The translations under genes and the position numbers were made by a program. Source: Anaerolineae bacterium (GTDB lineage: Bacteria; Chloroflexota; Anaerolineae; Aggregatilineales; Phototrophicaceae). From it: 64,000 nucleotides of DNA. Shown here one piece after another: positions 47,076 to 56,412 of the stretch; position 1 is the first letter of the stretch; every line of letters starts with the position of its first letter. Location of the stretch: NCBI GenBank assembly GCA_017303635.1, contig JAFLCG010000005.1, positions 124,001-188,000 of the forward strand, written 5' to 3'. The notes under the pieces are model-generated. The model did not search any database. It saw only the letters and a program-made list of their open reading frames with translations, and had not been told where the DNA came from.

Positions 47076-48622
47076 TGCTGCTCGGTTGGTTGATCCTCGG
47101 CTTTATGCTGCTAGCTGCGTGGCCCTGGGCACGTTGGATAGCCGCACGCAGCGCTTCCGATGAAGATCAATTGCTCCTCAGCCTGCTCCTGTGTATCGGA
47201 CTTGGCAGCGGCGTACTGTCTTTGTTGATGCTGTGGGTAGGTTTGTTCGGCATCCGACTAGAGACGGCACTGATCACCGGATTGTATGCAGTAGTGATGG
47301 TTCCGGGTTGGATCCGCTGGTGGCGAGAGCGCAAGCACGTCCCTGGCAAGTTAGAACACAAGCCACTCCATAGATGGCAGTGGTTCGCCCTGGTAAGCAT
47401 CAGCCTGATTTGTGCCGGAATCGTCTTCAACGCAGCCTACTGGCCGTTTTCCAAAGCAGATACGCTCGGCATCTATCACCGCTATGGCACCCTAATCTTT
47501 GAGACGGGCGCGCTTGTCCCGTTTGCAGGGCGCGATGATGCTTTTTATCAAGCCTATCCTATGCACCTGCCGCTGATCTATGCCTTTAGCTATATGGTAT
47601 CCGGACAGATCAACGAATATCTGGCGCGGGTGATCCCTGCTCTGTTGGCGATTGGCTGCGTCCCAACCGTATATCTGATCGGCAAGACCGTTGGGGGTAA
47701 ACAGGCCGGGTGGATCAGCGCTTTTCTGCTGGCAACGACACCGACATTTGTGCGATGGACCTCCTCCGGCTATGTTGATCTACCCATGGCTTTCTATTAC
47801 ACACTGGCCGCGCTGTTCACCCTTCGGCTTATACAACATCAACGCAGCATAGATGCACTGCTGGTCGGTGTGATGCTCGGACTGGCAGCATGGACAAAAA
47901 ATGCAGCGCTGGTAGGGATTGGGTTGATGGCGCTGTGGGCGTTATTTGCCCTCTGGCAGCGTTGGATTCGGCTTCAACAGATCCTGATTGCTGGTCTGGC
48001 TTGCGCTATCATCGCCGGACCGTGGTACATCCGCAACTGGATTGAAGCACGTCTAATTGTTCCTCCAACAGCGTGGATCGATCAAGCGCAACATAATCTA
48101 CAGACCTTTCTGGCATTCATCACACATCCAACTGATTTTGGATTGACCGGCTGGGTCGTAGTTGGTGCGGTGATTCTAGTGAGTATCCGCCTCATCACGC
48201 ATAGCTCTCCTGGAAGGGCTGTATCGGAAATTTGGGGCAAAAAGTTTCATGCGGGCGGGCATACAGCGCGGACGACTCTTCCTCCCCAACAACCTTTCGG
48301 TGCAGAAAGCCGCAGCATGGCACTATTACTATGGCTGACGATCCCGTTTTTCGCAATCTGGTGGTGGTTGGTAAGCTATGATCTGCGGTTTCTGTTGTTA
48401 TTTCTGCCCCTTCTCACCGTAGTAGCAGGCGGAGTGTCGTGGCAACTATGGGCTACTCTACTCAGGCCGTTTCAGTCCAGACTGCGCTACGCTCTGTTAC
48501 TGATCGCTATAGTGCTGGCCGGGGTCAGCCTATGGTTAAGTGTCGAATTCAAGGATGACATCCTGCGGCAACCGCTGATGAATGATTCGGACAAACGAGC
48601 GATTGTGTTGGGGGAATCCTAA
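47075..48622 (+). CDS. GT39-like membrane glycosyltransferase
   Basis: 515 residues, about eleven hydrophobic helices. The first external loop after WFALVSISLICAGIVFNAAY contains KADTLGIYHRYGTLIFETG (acidic residue plus aromatic cluster) and YQAYPMHLPLIYAFSYMVSG. Next comes NEYLARVIPALLAIGCVPTVYLIGKTVGG, the usual GT39/PMT pattern. No C-terminal sandwich domain is present, unlike its neighbours. Coupled to the dehydrogenase upstream and convergent with the acetyltransferase, overlapping its end by 4 bases. The donor is probably a polyprenyl-phosphate sugar; this is inference from family. Confidence 0.8.
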   Translation: MLLGWLILGFMLLAAWPWARWIAARSASDEDQLLLSLLLCIGLGSGVLSLLMLWVGLFGIRLETALITGLYAVVMVPGWIRWWRERKHVPGKLEHKPLHRWQWFALVSISLICAGIVFNAAYWPFSKADTLGIYHRYGTLIFETGALVPFAGRDDAFYQAYPMHLPLIYAFSYMVSGQINEYLARVIPALLAIGCVPTVYLIGKTVGGKQAGWISAFLLATTPTFVRWTSSGYVDLPMAFYYTLAALFTLRLIQHQRSIDALLVGVMLGLAAWTKNAALVGIGLMALWALFALWQRWIRLQQILIAGLACAIIAGPWYIRNWIEARLIVPPTAWIDQAQHNLQTFLAFITHPTDFGLTGWVVVGAVILVSIRLITHSSPGRAVSEIWGKKFHAGGHTARTTLPPQQPFGAESRSMALLLWLTIPFFAIWWWLVSYDLRFLLLFLPLLTVVAGGVSWQLWATLLRPFQSRLRYALLLIAIVLAGVSLWLSVEFKDDILRQPLMNDSDKRAIVLGES

Positions 48623-49368
48623 GCCGATTCGTCGTACCACTTATGGAATGTATAGTGAGCATGCATCGGTTCAAAACCCAGCCGTACCCACACTTTTTGC
48701 GATGGGACATTTGTGATTTGAGTCGAAATGATCATGTGATCTGCGCCAGTAGACTCTAGCCAACGAAGCGCACCAATGATGAGATTACGCCCAATCCCAT
48801 GTCCCTGAACTGCAGGAGAAACACCATAGAGGGTGCCTTCCCCTTCCGATTTTGAGTTCATCCGCAAAGCAATAAAGCCAGCGACTTGGCCCTCATGCTC
48901 GGCAACCAACACGACATCAGCCACCTGTCGTAACTGGATAGAGCGATAAGCCCATGACGAATATACATGATCACAATCAGCCGGGTTGAGCCGACGATCC
49001 GCATGATAATGACCCTTATAACCGCGAAACATGTCAACGGCTAAAGTAGCGACGATCTCGGCTTCTTCTTGCTCCACAGGACGAATAAGCACAGCGCTAC
49101 TGAAATCCGGGATCGCTGCCGCTGCCAATTTGCGCTTGAAATAAATCAGGGTGTCCATTAGGGAATATCCACGGGACTCCATATCTTGTGCGGTGCTTAG
49201 TTCATCCACAAAACAGCGAGCAATAAGCATCCTGACTTGATTGGTTATACAAAAGGAGTCAATCGCATCCAATTGATCTGCACGAACATTGATAGCCCGG
49301 GCGATACGGATACCAAACCGATCTTCATCAATCAAAGAAAGGTGAACCTGAGGCTGAACAAAAGTCAT
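48619..49368 (-). CDS. GNAT acetyltransferase, WecD (dTDP-fucosamine)-like
   Basis: 249 residues. The C-terminal GNAT core shows the acetyl-CoA loop VSPAVQGHGIGRNLIIGAL and STQITNVPSQKVWVRLGF. The N-terminal half (DEDRFGIRIARA-type RFGIRIARAINV, and ESRGYSLMDTLIYFKRKL) is the companion domain of WecD/RffC-like enzymes, which acetylate amino sugars on nucleotide carriers. The start overlaps the GT2 stop by 4 bases (ATGA), which fits a joint role in making an N-acetylated sugar for the surface. The precise sugar cannot be told. Confidence 0.8.
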   Translation of the reverse strand: MTFVQPQVHLSLIDEDRFGIRIARAINVRADQLDAIDSFCITNQVRMLIARCFVDELSTAQDMESRGYSLMDTLIYFKRKLAAAAIPDFSSAVLIRPVEQEEAEIVATLAVDMFRGYKGHYHADRRLNPADCDHVYSSWAYRSIQLRQVADVVLVAEHEGQVAGFIALRMNSKSEGEGTLYGVSPAVQGHGIGRNLIIGALRWLESTGADHMIISTQITNVPSQKVWVRLGFEPMHAHYTFHKWYDESA

Positions 49369-50324
49369 TGAGGAATCACATTCGGAACAGAAGATTCGAT
49401 AACATGGGACTCAATTGATTCGCGCACAACACTCGACGGGCGGCCCATGATCCGCACATGCATGCGGGCGAGGTATTCACCGATAATGCCAAGCGCCAGC
49501 AGTTGTGCTCCAGAAAAGACTGTGACCACCGATGCGAGGAATGGGAAACCGGGCACACTTGGTTCGAAGAGTAACCTAATAAAGACGTAGACGAGCAGAA
49601 CGACTCCAAACAGAGTCAATCCAAAACCAAGCAAACTTGCCACCTGCAAAGGTAAGGTGCTAAACCCCGTAATCATATTCATGGCATGGTTAACCAACTT
49701 CAGCACCGTGTAGTTGGAGGCACCGAAGCGACGGGGCGCATGAGGGATGGTGATCGCGGCAAAGTGCGTCGTCCCCCAAGTAAGCAACACATCCAAATTG
49801 ACCACTGGATTATCGTAATGCTCAAAGGCACGACGCAAGGACGCGCGAAAAATGCGGAAAGCACTCACACTGCGCGCAACATCCACACCCATGGCGTTTT
49901 GCAGAGCCAGTTTGGTAATCTGAGAAGCCAAATCCCGCAAGAGTCCATGACGTTCCTGCACGGGGGTGCCATAGACCACATCGTAGCCTTCAGCAAGTTT
50001 AGTAATCAGCTTATGTATTTGGGAAGGTGAATGCTGAAGATCATCATCCATGGTAATGATGAGATCATATTTGGCAGCCCGAATGCCCACCAACAAGGCA
50101 TTATGCTGACCAAAGTTCCGCATGTGTTTGAAGGCACGCACGCGGGAAAAGTCCCTGACGATCTGTTCAAGAACAGACCAGCTATTATCTTTGCCATCAT
50201 CTTCAACAAAGATAATCTCCCAAGACTCTGCCAGAGTGGGCAGAACCTGATGGAGTTCTTCTGTCAACTGGCGAATGCTCAACGCGCCATTGTAAACCGG
50301 CACCACAACCGAGATCGATACCAT
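49365..50324 (-). CDS. GT2 polyprenyl-phosphate glycosyltransferase (ArnC/GtrB/DPM-like)
   Basis: 319 residues. GT-A domain: ISVVVPVYNGALSIRQL, then EDDGKDNSW, FKHMRNFGQHNALLVGI and the metal site ITMDDDLQHSP. After a YDVVYGTPVQERHGLLRD segment come two C-terminal membrane helices (LGFGLTLFGVVLLVYVFIRLLF and SVVTVFSGAQLLALGIIGEYL), then LARMHVRIMGRPSSVV. This is the layout of enzymes that charge undecaprenyl phosphate with a sugar on the cytoplasmic face. The GT39 proteins around it would use such a donor outside, so it probably feeds them. Coupled to the acetyltransferase downstream. Confidence 0.9.
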   Translation of the reverse strand: MVSISVVVPVYNGALSIRQLTEELHQVLPTLAESWEIIFVEDDGKDNSWSVLEQIVRDFSRVRAFKHMRNFGQHNALLVGIRAAKYDLIITMDDDLQHSPSQIHKLITKLAEGYDVVYGTPVQERHGLLRDLASQITKLALQNAMGVDVARSVSAFRIFRASLRRAFEHYDNPVVNLDVLLTWGTTHFAAITIPHAPRRFGASNYTVLKLVNHAMNMITGFSTLPLQVASLLGFGLTLFGVVLLVYVFIRLLFEPSVPGFPFLASVVTVFSGAQLLALGIIGEYLARMHVRIMGRPSSVVRESIESHVIESSVPNVIPQ

Positions 50325-50358
50325 TCAAACCCGCCTTATCCTTAATGCCTGTAGTCTA

Positions 50359-52785
50359 CTATGGCTGCACAGGCATTTCTACAACAAGACTTTCTGACAG
50401 CACCGCAGTGACCTCATCCATCGAATTCCCGCCCCGAACCGGCAAGACCTTATCAGGCGCCCCCGACTCATAGAGCCGAAGCCAAATCTGATATTCACCT
50501 ACTGGCAGGTCGAGGGGCAAACGGAGTCCGCGATTATCAATGACAGGCGCACCTTGGTTCCACTCTGAAGTCGGGGCAAAACCCCATACCGGCGGTGTAT
50601 CTAGTCCTTGAACGATCCGCGTCTGCGCAATATCGACCAGGAACCAGGCCACCGTGTAATTGCGGTCAACTGGCTGCTGTGTCATCCAATACATGGAGAG
50701 GTTCAGTACCGAACCGGGTAAATACGTTTGACCCTGCGGCAAGGAAAAACCCACCAATTGAATGGAGTCACCGAACTGGAAGTTCGTCAACTGTTCTGGC
50801 CCTCGGAACTCAACTGGATCAGGCGCGTTCTCCAGACTGTACTCAATCAGGCGAATTTCGGGATCCGGAGGCGTGGTCGAAAGCTCCTGCACTGGATAGA
50901 AATAACGGCTCATGAAGCGCTCAACGGGGCGTATCCGCCAGGGAAGCCATTGACTAGAATCAGCCATTAACCATAAGCGTTCATGCCGGGCGGCCAGTTT
51001 ATAAATCATCGGCGCTGTATATTGAGCAATCAATTCATCCGGGATGGCCGACTGGACACGGGCCGGTTGCTCCGGGCTTGGGCTTTCACCCGGTGGATCG
51101 GACAGAGTCACAATGCGAGGATGGGTGAGCTTGCCGTAGTTCATGAAGAACGGTGCGTAGCGCTCGTTGTCCAGCATAACGACATCATCAGAATGGGTGG
51201 AAGACTGAAGTTGTGGCAAAAAAGCGTGCAGGCTCGGTCGATCCCCGAGGTAGAGGGGGTCGAAATAAATGGAGCGCAAACCGATTGCAATCAACACCGC
51301 GACCGCCCCTGGCAGCACCACCCACCAACGGCTCCAGTTATTAACACGCATAGCGATGATTAACTGCCAGGCAGAGATGATAGCCAGCAATAGCAACAGG
51401 AATGCCCAGAACGGACTACTCACCCGAATCCAGGCGAAATCCAGTTGATGATTCGACCATAACGCTGGAATGATCCACCAGCGCAGGTAGGCAATCACAT
51501 TCAGACCACCGCCCCACTCCCCTAGGCCACCAGACTCTGCTGGGAGAGCCGTATTGTAACGCTCCCAGGGTAACGATACGGCATTCAGTTGAATCCAGAT
51601 GCTATAGAGCAGAACCAGAATCACAAGCAACCACTCATAGCGGCGACCTCGCTGCAAAAGATACTGCCAGACCGGAAGCGTGGTTAACATCAGAAAAGGT
51701 ACGACAGGCACCAGGAAGCGTGGAGGCCAGGACAAGCCACCGAACCAATCCGTACCGCGAAAGAGCGCATAGCCCCCGACAAAGCCAAGCAGCATTATCC
51801 ATGCGACAAAGACATAGCGCCGACGACCGCGCTTCCACAGGAGCAACATACCAGGTAAGGCCAGGAGCAGGATCGGCGAAGTCCCCCAGATACTCCCACC
51901 GATACTGAGGAGGTAGGCATGGGATGCCGTCAGAATCACATTGACCTGAGCTAAGGGGCGATTGGTGAGCTCCGCTAACCAGCGGTACAACGGGTCAAAC
52001 CAGGCCGAAATATCCGCAAACAAAGAAATAGCGGTAAGGGCTATGAGCAAGACCAACGGTAACAAAAGCAGACCAAGCAATAACCCATGCACGCGGTTCG
52101 GCAAGCGCAGGGGCAGCCCAATAAGCAGCAGCGCAGGCAGCGCAAAAACAATCGCTTCTTTGGTCAGCCAGGCTCCGGAGGCCGCCAGCAAAGCAATCAA
52201 CAACCACCCTAGACGATAATGGGCGAATTGTCGCGCACTCTCCAGAGCATAGCCCGTCAGTAAAATCAACAGCAGCGCCAACGGCTCGCGGAAGAAGGTT
52301 TTGCTGTAGGGCCAGAGGATGGTGCAAAAGGCCAGGGTTAAACCGGCAACGACTCCTACACGCACGTCATAGCCCAGGCGTAAAGCATAGGCGTAGAGCA
52401 CAAGTGCTGCGGTTGCAGTCATGAATATATTGAACAGCCAGACGGTATGGGCAAGTCCAAAACCGGGCACTTTATCCGCTAGCCAAAAGAGAGGTGTGGC
52501 CAAGATAAGTTGCAGCGGTTCAACATCCACTGGAGCAAGCGCCCCGGTATTCGATTCCGGGGGCGGGAAGGTGTAGTAGGCCGTCTGATCCAGCAGATTA
52601 TCGCCAAAGTAGAATTGACTGCTGATGGCATCCAGCATGGCGCGGGTATCGCTGCTTTCCATGCGCCCGCTGTAGGTCAACAACAAAACGCTGATGAGGA
52701 GGCTCATCAGCGCAACAACTACTCGAAGATGAATGGATCTCAACCCGCACTTGTATTCATCAACAGGCAAGAAACTAGCTCCCAC
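50359..52785 (-). CDS. GT39-like membrane protein with C-terminal beta-sandwich
   Basis: 808 residues. The first helix (VVVALMSLLISVLLLTYSG) is followed by MESSDTRAMLDAISSQFYFG and a long loop, then about eleven more helices to about 490. The GT-like first loop has Asp residues (SSDTRAM) but no clear DE pair. The C-terminal soluble part contains a beta module (PGSVLNLSMYWMTQQPVDRNYTVAW ... PVGEYQIWLRLYES) like the one ending the 44219-46018 protein. The start is GTG (52783-52785), overlapping the TPR stop by 11 bases; a later Met (residue 27) is possible. Sits 34 bases before the GT2 gene. Confidence 0.75.
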   Translation of the reverse strand: MGASFLPVDEYKCGLRSIHLRVVVALMSLLISVLLLTYSGRMESSDTRAMLDAISSQFYFGDNLLDQTAYYTFPPPESNTGALAPVDVEPLQLILATPLFWLADKVPGFGLAHTVWLFNIFMTATAALVLYAYALRLGYDVRVGVVAGLTLAFCTILWPYSKTFFREPLALLLILLTGYALESARQFAHYRLGWLLIALLAASGAWLTKEAIVFALPALLLIGLPLRLPNRVHGLLLGLLLLPLVLLIALTAISLFADISAWFDPLYRWLAELTNRPLAQVNVILTASHAYLLSIGGSIWGTSPILLLALPGMLLLWKRGRRRYVFVAWIMLLGFVGGYALFRGTDWFGGLSWPPRFLVPVVPFLMLTTLPVWQYLLQRGRRYEWLLVILVLLYSIWIQLNAVSLPWERYNTALPAESGGLGEWGGGLNVIAYLRWWIIPALWSNHQLDFAWIRVSSPFWAFLLLLLAIISAWQLIIAMRVNNWSRWWVVLPGAVAVLIAIGLRSIYFDPLYLGDRPSLHAFLPQLQSSTHSDDVVMLDNERYAPFFMNYGKLTHPRIVTLSDPPGESPSPEQPARVQSAIPDELIAQYTAPMIYKLAARHERLWLMADSSQWLPWRIRPVERFMSRYFYPVQELSTTPPDPEIRLIEYSLENAPDPVEFRGPEQLTNFQFGDSIQLVGFSLPQGQTYLPGSVLNLSMYWMTQQPVDRNYTVAWFLVDIAQTRIVQGLDTPPVWGFAPTSEWNQGAPVIDNRGLRLPLDLPVGEYQIWLRLYESGAPDKVLPVRGGNSMDEVTAVLSESLVVEMPVQP

Positions 52786-53311
52786 CCGTCAGTTTATTGC
52801 GAATACCGAGTAAGCCCTTGAGCATTTTCTGGCTGGCGTTGAGGTTATCCAGGTTTTCCAGGCCAACCTCATAGGTCGCCGCACCTGCCATGAGCTTACC
52901 ATCCTTCACCTGCAAATCACCCATAGCGATAAGGGTTTCGCCATAGAGCTTCTTTTCGCCCAGTTCTTCAAAGAGGTCAGCGGCCTGCCGATAGCAATTG
53001 AAGGCTTGTTCGCGGTCGCTGAGGGCTGCATACACACGCCCCATATTACCCAGGGCTTTAGCTGCGCGCAGGCCATCCTGCTTTTCCTGAAAGGCCATCA
53101 GGGCAGATTGCATGAGGTCAAGCGCCTGCTGATTTTCACCCAGGATGCAGTGGATCAAGCCAATATTGGTCTGCATTTCCGCAACCATGATCGAGTCATG
53201 ATCGGCCTGATAGGCTTCCTGTGCCTGCTGGAATACCCGTGCAGCCGCCTCATAGTCTTTCTGTTGAAAGAGCTTGATACCCTGGTTCTGCAAATCCTGC
53301 GCGTTACTCAT
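52775..53311 (-). CDS. Tetratricopeptide repeat protein
   Basis: About 178 residues from the ATG at 53309-53311, which has GGGAG seven bases upstream. About four TPR-type helix pairs are visible: QGIKLFQQKDYEAAARVFQQ, TNIGLIHCILGENQQALDL, KALGNMGRVYAALSDREQAF and ETLIAMGDLQVKDGKLMAG. No signal peptide or membrane helix, so it is a cytoplasmic protein-binding scaffold. It is tightly linked to the XRE regulator upstream (36 bases) and the membrane glycosyltransferase downstream, but its partner is unknown. Confidence 0.88.
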   Translation of the reverse strand: MSNAQDLQNQGIKLFQQKDYEAAARVFQQAQEAYQADHDSIMVAEMQTNIGLIHCILGENQQALDLMQSALMAFQEKQDGLRAAKALGNMGRVYAALSDREQAFNCYRQAADLFEELGEKKLYGETLIAMGDLQVKDGKLMAGAATYEVGLENLDNLNASQKMLKGLLGIRNKLTGGS

Positions 53312-53347
53312 GTGAATACTCCCTGTCCACGATTCCAACACAATCAG

Positions 53348-54100
53348 TTACATGGTGATATTGTTCACCATGCTTTCGCCAATTTGCCGCAATTTTTCGG
53401 TAGGCATCTGGCTAAACATCAAGGCGATTTCCAGATAGCCCAGATTACGTGGATTGGCGACAAAAGCACGCATTTCTTCAGGCAAACTGGAAAAGCGCTG
53501 CCACTCTTCCTGTCGGGCTAAGGCACCACCGACATGCCCGCCTGTCTCCAAAAAATAGGAGATATTCTTCTTCACGACCCCAGCCACGACATTGAGTTCG
53601 TGCATCGGCAGGGGTTGCTCACCCATCTCACAAGCGCGCAGGCGATCTTCCGGCACATGGGCAGCAGCAGCAACCTCTTCAAGTGAAAGCCCTACCTCCT
53701 GCCGTGCCTGGTTCAAGAGCGCACCAATCATACGGTCACGCAGCGAGAGGTAAGCGTCCTGAATATTGGAGTGACGACCGTAACGGGCTTCAAGCGTATC
53801 ATTCCCCCAGAAATGGCTGAGGGGCACACCGAAGTAGTAGGCCAGCAACTCCAACTGTGGGAGGCTGGGTACGTCATCGCCATATTCCCAAGCTTCGATC
53901 ACTTCCGGCACAACCCGGAGCAGTTCTGCGCATTCGCGCACGCTGCGTTCGGCATTCAGGCGAGCATCCTGAAGCAACACGCCCAACATCCGCGCACGCA
54001 GGCGATACGACTCTGCCCAGTCCATCTCTTTTGGTTGGGCGGCCTGCCCTTTGCCAACCCCTTTGGCTTTCAGCCGACTGGCAGCATCTTTCAAGTCCAT
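53348..54100 (-). CDS. XRE-family transcription regulator with two HTH domains
   Basis: 250 residues from the ATG at 54098-54100 (GAAGAGG before it). Two separate XRE helix-turn-helix units are visible: LGVLLQDARLNAERSVRECAE...IEAWEYGDDVPSLPQLELLA, then IGALLNQARQEVGLSLEEVAA...LRACEMGEQPLPMHELNVVA. A short C-terminal domain (EEWQRFSSLPEEMRAFVANP...ALMFSQMPTEKLRQIGES) may sense or dimerise. Each HTH keeps a LE/W-GD/GE-type helix end as in Cro/CI repressors. It is transcribed with the TPR gene and divergent from the histidine kinase; it may control either side. Confidence 0.87.
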   Translation of the reverse strand: MDLKDAASRLKAKGVGKGQAAQPKEMDWAESYRLRARMLGVLLQDARLNAERSVRECAELLRVVPEVIEAWEYGDDVPSLPQLELLAYYFGVPLSHFWGNDTLEARYGRHSNIQDAYLSLRDRMIGALLNQARQEVGLSLEEVAAAAHVPEDRLRACEMGEQPLPMHELNVVAGVVKKNISYFLETGGHVGGALARQEEWQRFSSLPEEMRAFVANPRNLGYLEIALMFSQMPTEKLRQIGESMVNNITM

Positions 54101-54303
54101 GACGCCCTCTTCCGGGTGAGACGATTGATGGAGGGCATTATAGACCGGTCTCATCCTCGCAGCAAACAGCCGAATTGCTGATATTTAAGATCGTAACATC
54201 GTAAATCCAGAACCAAGCATTGATGTTCGCCATAAAATTCGGCAATTGCGGTTATACTGAAGATAGTGAAGACCTATAACCGCATAGAATTAGCGATCAT
54301 CAT

Positions 54304-56412
54304 ATGAATTCCAAGATTGACCCAACTCTTGGCTTGAAAAGTGAGCTTACCCTGCTGCAAGCGCGTGTTGAGCGTCTGACTGCAATCAACACGATGGCTC
54401 TGCGAATCAATACCACGGTAGACTTCCCCTTGTTCGTTCAGCAATTTGTGAAGGCGGTTGCTGAACATACGGGTTGTGAGCGAGCCGTCCTGTTAATCGC
54501 AACGCAAGACGACCTCATGCTGGAGTATGCAGGCAGTTCACTTCCTTTCGCTGATCCGCAGATGCAGGCGACACTGGAAACATTACGCCTCTCCATTATT
54601 GAATCAACTTCCAACCCGCTCGTTCATTCATGGAAAAACGGATTTATCACGAACTTCGGTGACCACGATAGTGAGAATAACTCTGCAATAGACTGGTTTG
54701 CAGGCTTTCTCCAATCCAGAAAGTTCTGCATCGCGCCTATCCTGAGTGGAAGTCAGCTCATCGCATTAACGATCATTGATAACCCGAGTACCGGGGAAGC
54801 CATCAGCGCAGATCAACTGGTGATCCTGGAAGACATTGCCACCCATACGGGAATTGTGATTGATAATGCCCGGATCCATCGGCGAGCGGTCACTGAATTG
54901 GCAGAAAACATGCGGGAGATGCAAATCCTCCGCAAGATTGACCGCGAACTCAATGACACGATTGACCTGAAACGGGTCTTCAGCATGACGCTGGATTGGG
55001 CGCTGCGCTTCACCAATGCCCAATATGCCTCCCTCTGCACTTATGATGAGGAAACAGACGAACTGCGCTTTCACCTGGACTATGGGTACGAAGTCAGCAG
55101 CGAACATCTAGCAGCGATCCGGAGCGAGTTCGGGGCGGGTATCACAGCCCGCGTGGCACGGTCGGGCCAGGCGGAAGTCGTACCCGACGTTTCGATGGAT
55201 GCAGAATACGTCCTACTGGCAAACCGCGTACGCTCACAACTCTCGGTGCCGGTCAAACGGGAAGACCGGGTGGTGGCGGTCATCACACTGGAGAGCAAAA
55301 AACCGGATGGATTCACCGATCAACATCTGGATTTTGTCGCCAAGTTGGCCACGCGAGCCGGGGTAGCGATTGATAACGCCCGCCTGTATGACACCGCCAT
55401 CCGAGAACGTGAGAAGATTTCGCACATTCTGAGTAATACGGCGGACATCGTCATCGTGGTCAACCCCGATGGGCGGGTCATTCTGGTCAACGAGTCCGCC
55501 AGGGCAGCTTTCCAGATTTCTACCAACGGATGGATTGGGCAGACCTTCCCTGATGCGATCAAGTATGACCCACTGGTGGCGGTGTTCGAAAAGGCGGTGG
55601 GACGCGGTGAAAACTACACCGAAGAAGTCATCATGCCCAACGGGCGCATCTTCCACGCGAACCTCAAACTTCATGAAGGCATCGGCTGGATTATCGTGCT
55701 GCATGATGTGACGGCCTTCAAAGAGATGGACCGGCTGAAGAATGAACTGATCGCCACCGTCTCGCACGATCTAAAGCAACCGCTGGGCGTCATGGGGGGC
55801 TATCTGGAACTCCTCACCATGCAGAAGGCGATTGCGCCAACTGGCGAACCCTATGCCAACATGATCCGCAAGTCCGTCCATAATATGCGGCAGTTAATTG
55901 ATGACCTGCTGGATCTGGCGAAGATCGAAGCCGGAGTCACATTGAACCTGCAAAGTGTTCCCCCCTCCAAGCTCATCACGGACTGTGTGGACTCGCTCAA
56001 GGGAGCGATTGATACTAAACAGATGATCGTCAGTAATCTGATTGATGAGGACTATCCGGCAATCCGAGGCGATTACCAGCGCCTGCGCCAGATCTTCCTG
56101 AACCTGATTGGTAATGCGGTGAAGTACACGCAGCAAGAGGGTCAGGTCACGGTATACGCCGAGCGCCGGGAAACGACTCTGCGCCTGAGCATCCAAGACA
56201 ACGGCATGGGCATCAGCCCAGAAGATCAGATTCACGTTTTCGAGCGCTTTTACCGGGTACGTCGTCCAGAAACCGACAGCATCGAAGGGACCGGACTGGG
56301 CCTGGCTATCGTCAAAACGCTGGTGGAAGCGCACGGAGGCGAGATCGGGCTGGAGAGCAAGTTGGGCGAAGGCACCACATTCTTTGTCATCCTGCCGCTG
56401 GCGTCTGTGTGA
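54304..56412 (+). CDS. Soluble hybrid-sensor histidine kinase, GAF-GAF-PAS-HisKA-HATPase
   Basis: 702 residues, no membrane helix. A short coiled-coil start leads into GAF1 (about 30-190), GAF2 (about 215-365), then a PAS domain (about 375-470, DIVIVVNPDGRVILVNESAR). HisKA has the phosphoacceptor His488 in ATVSHDLKQPLG. The ATPase has N-box IFLNLIGNAVKYTQQ, G1 DNGMGISPED, F-box FERFYR and G2 GTGLGLAIVK. So it is a cytosolic sensor kinase of a two-component system. No response regulator gene is adjacent (orphan). GAF/PAS ligand unknown. Confidence 0.94.
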   Translation: MNSKIDPTLGLKSELTLLQARVERLTAINTMALRINTTVDFPLFVQQFVKAVAEHTGCERAVLLIATQDDLMLEYAGSSLPFADPQMQATLETLRLSIIESTSNPLVHSWKNGFITNFGDHDSENNSAIDWFAGFLQSRKFCIAPILSGSQLIALTIIDNPSTGEAISADQLVILEDIATHTGIVIDNARIHRRAVTELAENMREMQILRKIDRELNDTIDLKRVFSMTLDWALRFTNAQYASLCTYDEETDELRFHLDYGYEVSSEHLAAIRSEFGAGITARVARSGQAEVVPDVSMDAEYVLLANRVRSQLSVPVKREDRVVAVITLESKKPDGFTDQHLDFVAKLATRAGVAIDNARLYDTAIREREKISHILSNTADIVIVVNPDGRVILVNESARAAFQISTNGWIGQTFPDAIKYDPLVAVFEKAVGRGENYTEEVIMPNGRIFHANLKLHEGIGWIIVLHDVTAFKEMDRLKNELIATVSHDLKQPLGVMGGYLELLTMQKAIAPTGEPYANMIRKSVHNMRQLIDDLLDLAKIEAGVTLNLQSVPPSKLITDCVDSLKGAIDTKQMIVSNLIDEDYPAIRGDYQRLRQIFLNLIGNAVKYTQQEGQVTVYAERRETTLRLSIQDNGMGISPEDQIHVFERFYRVRRPETDSIEGTGLGLAIVKTLVEAHGGEIGLESKLGEGTTFFVILPLASV

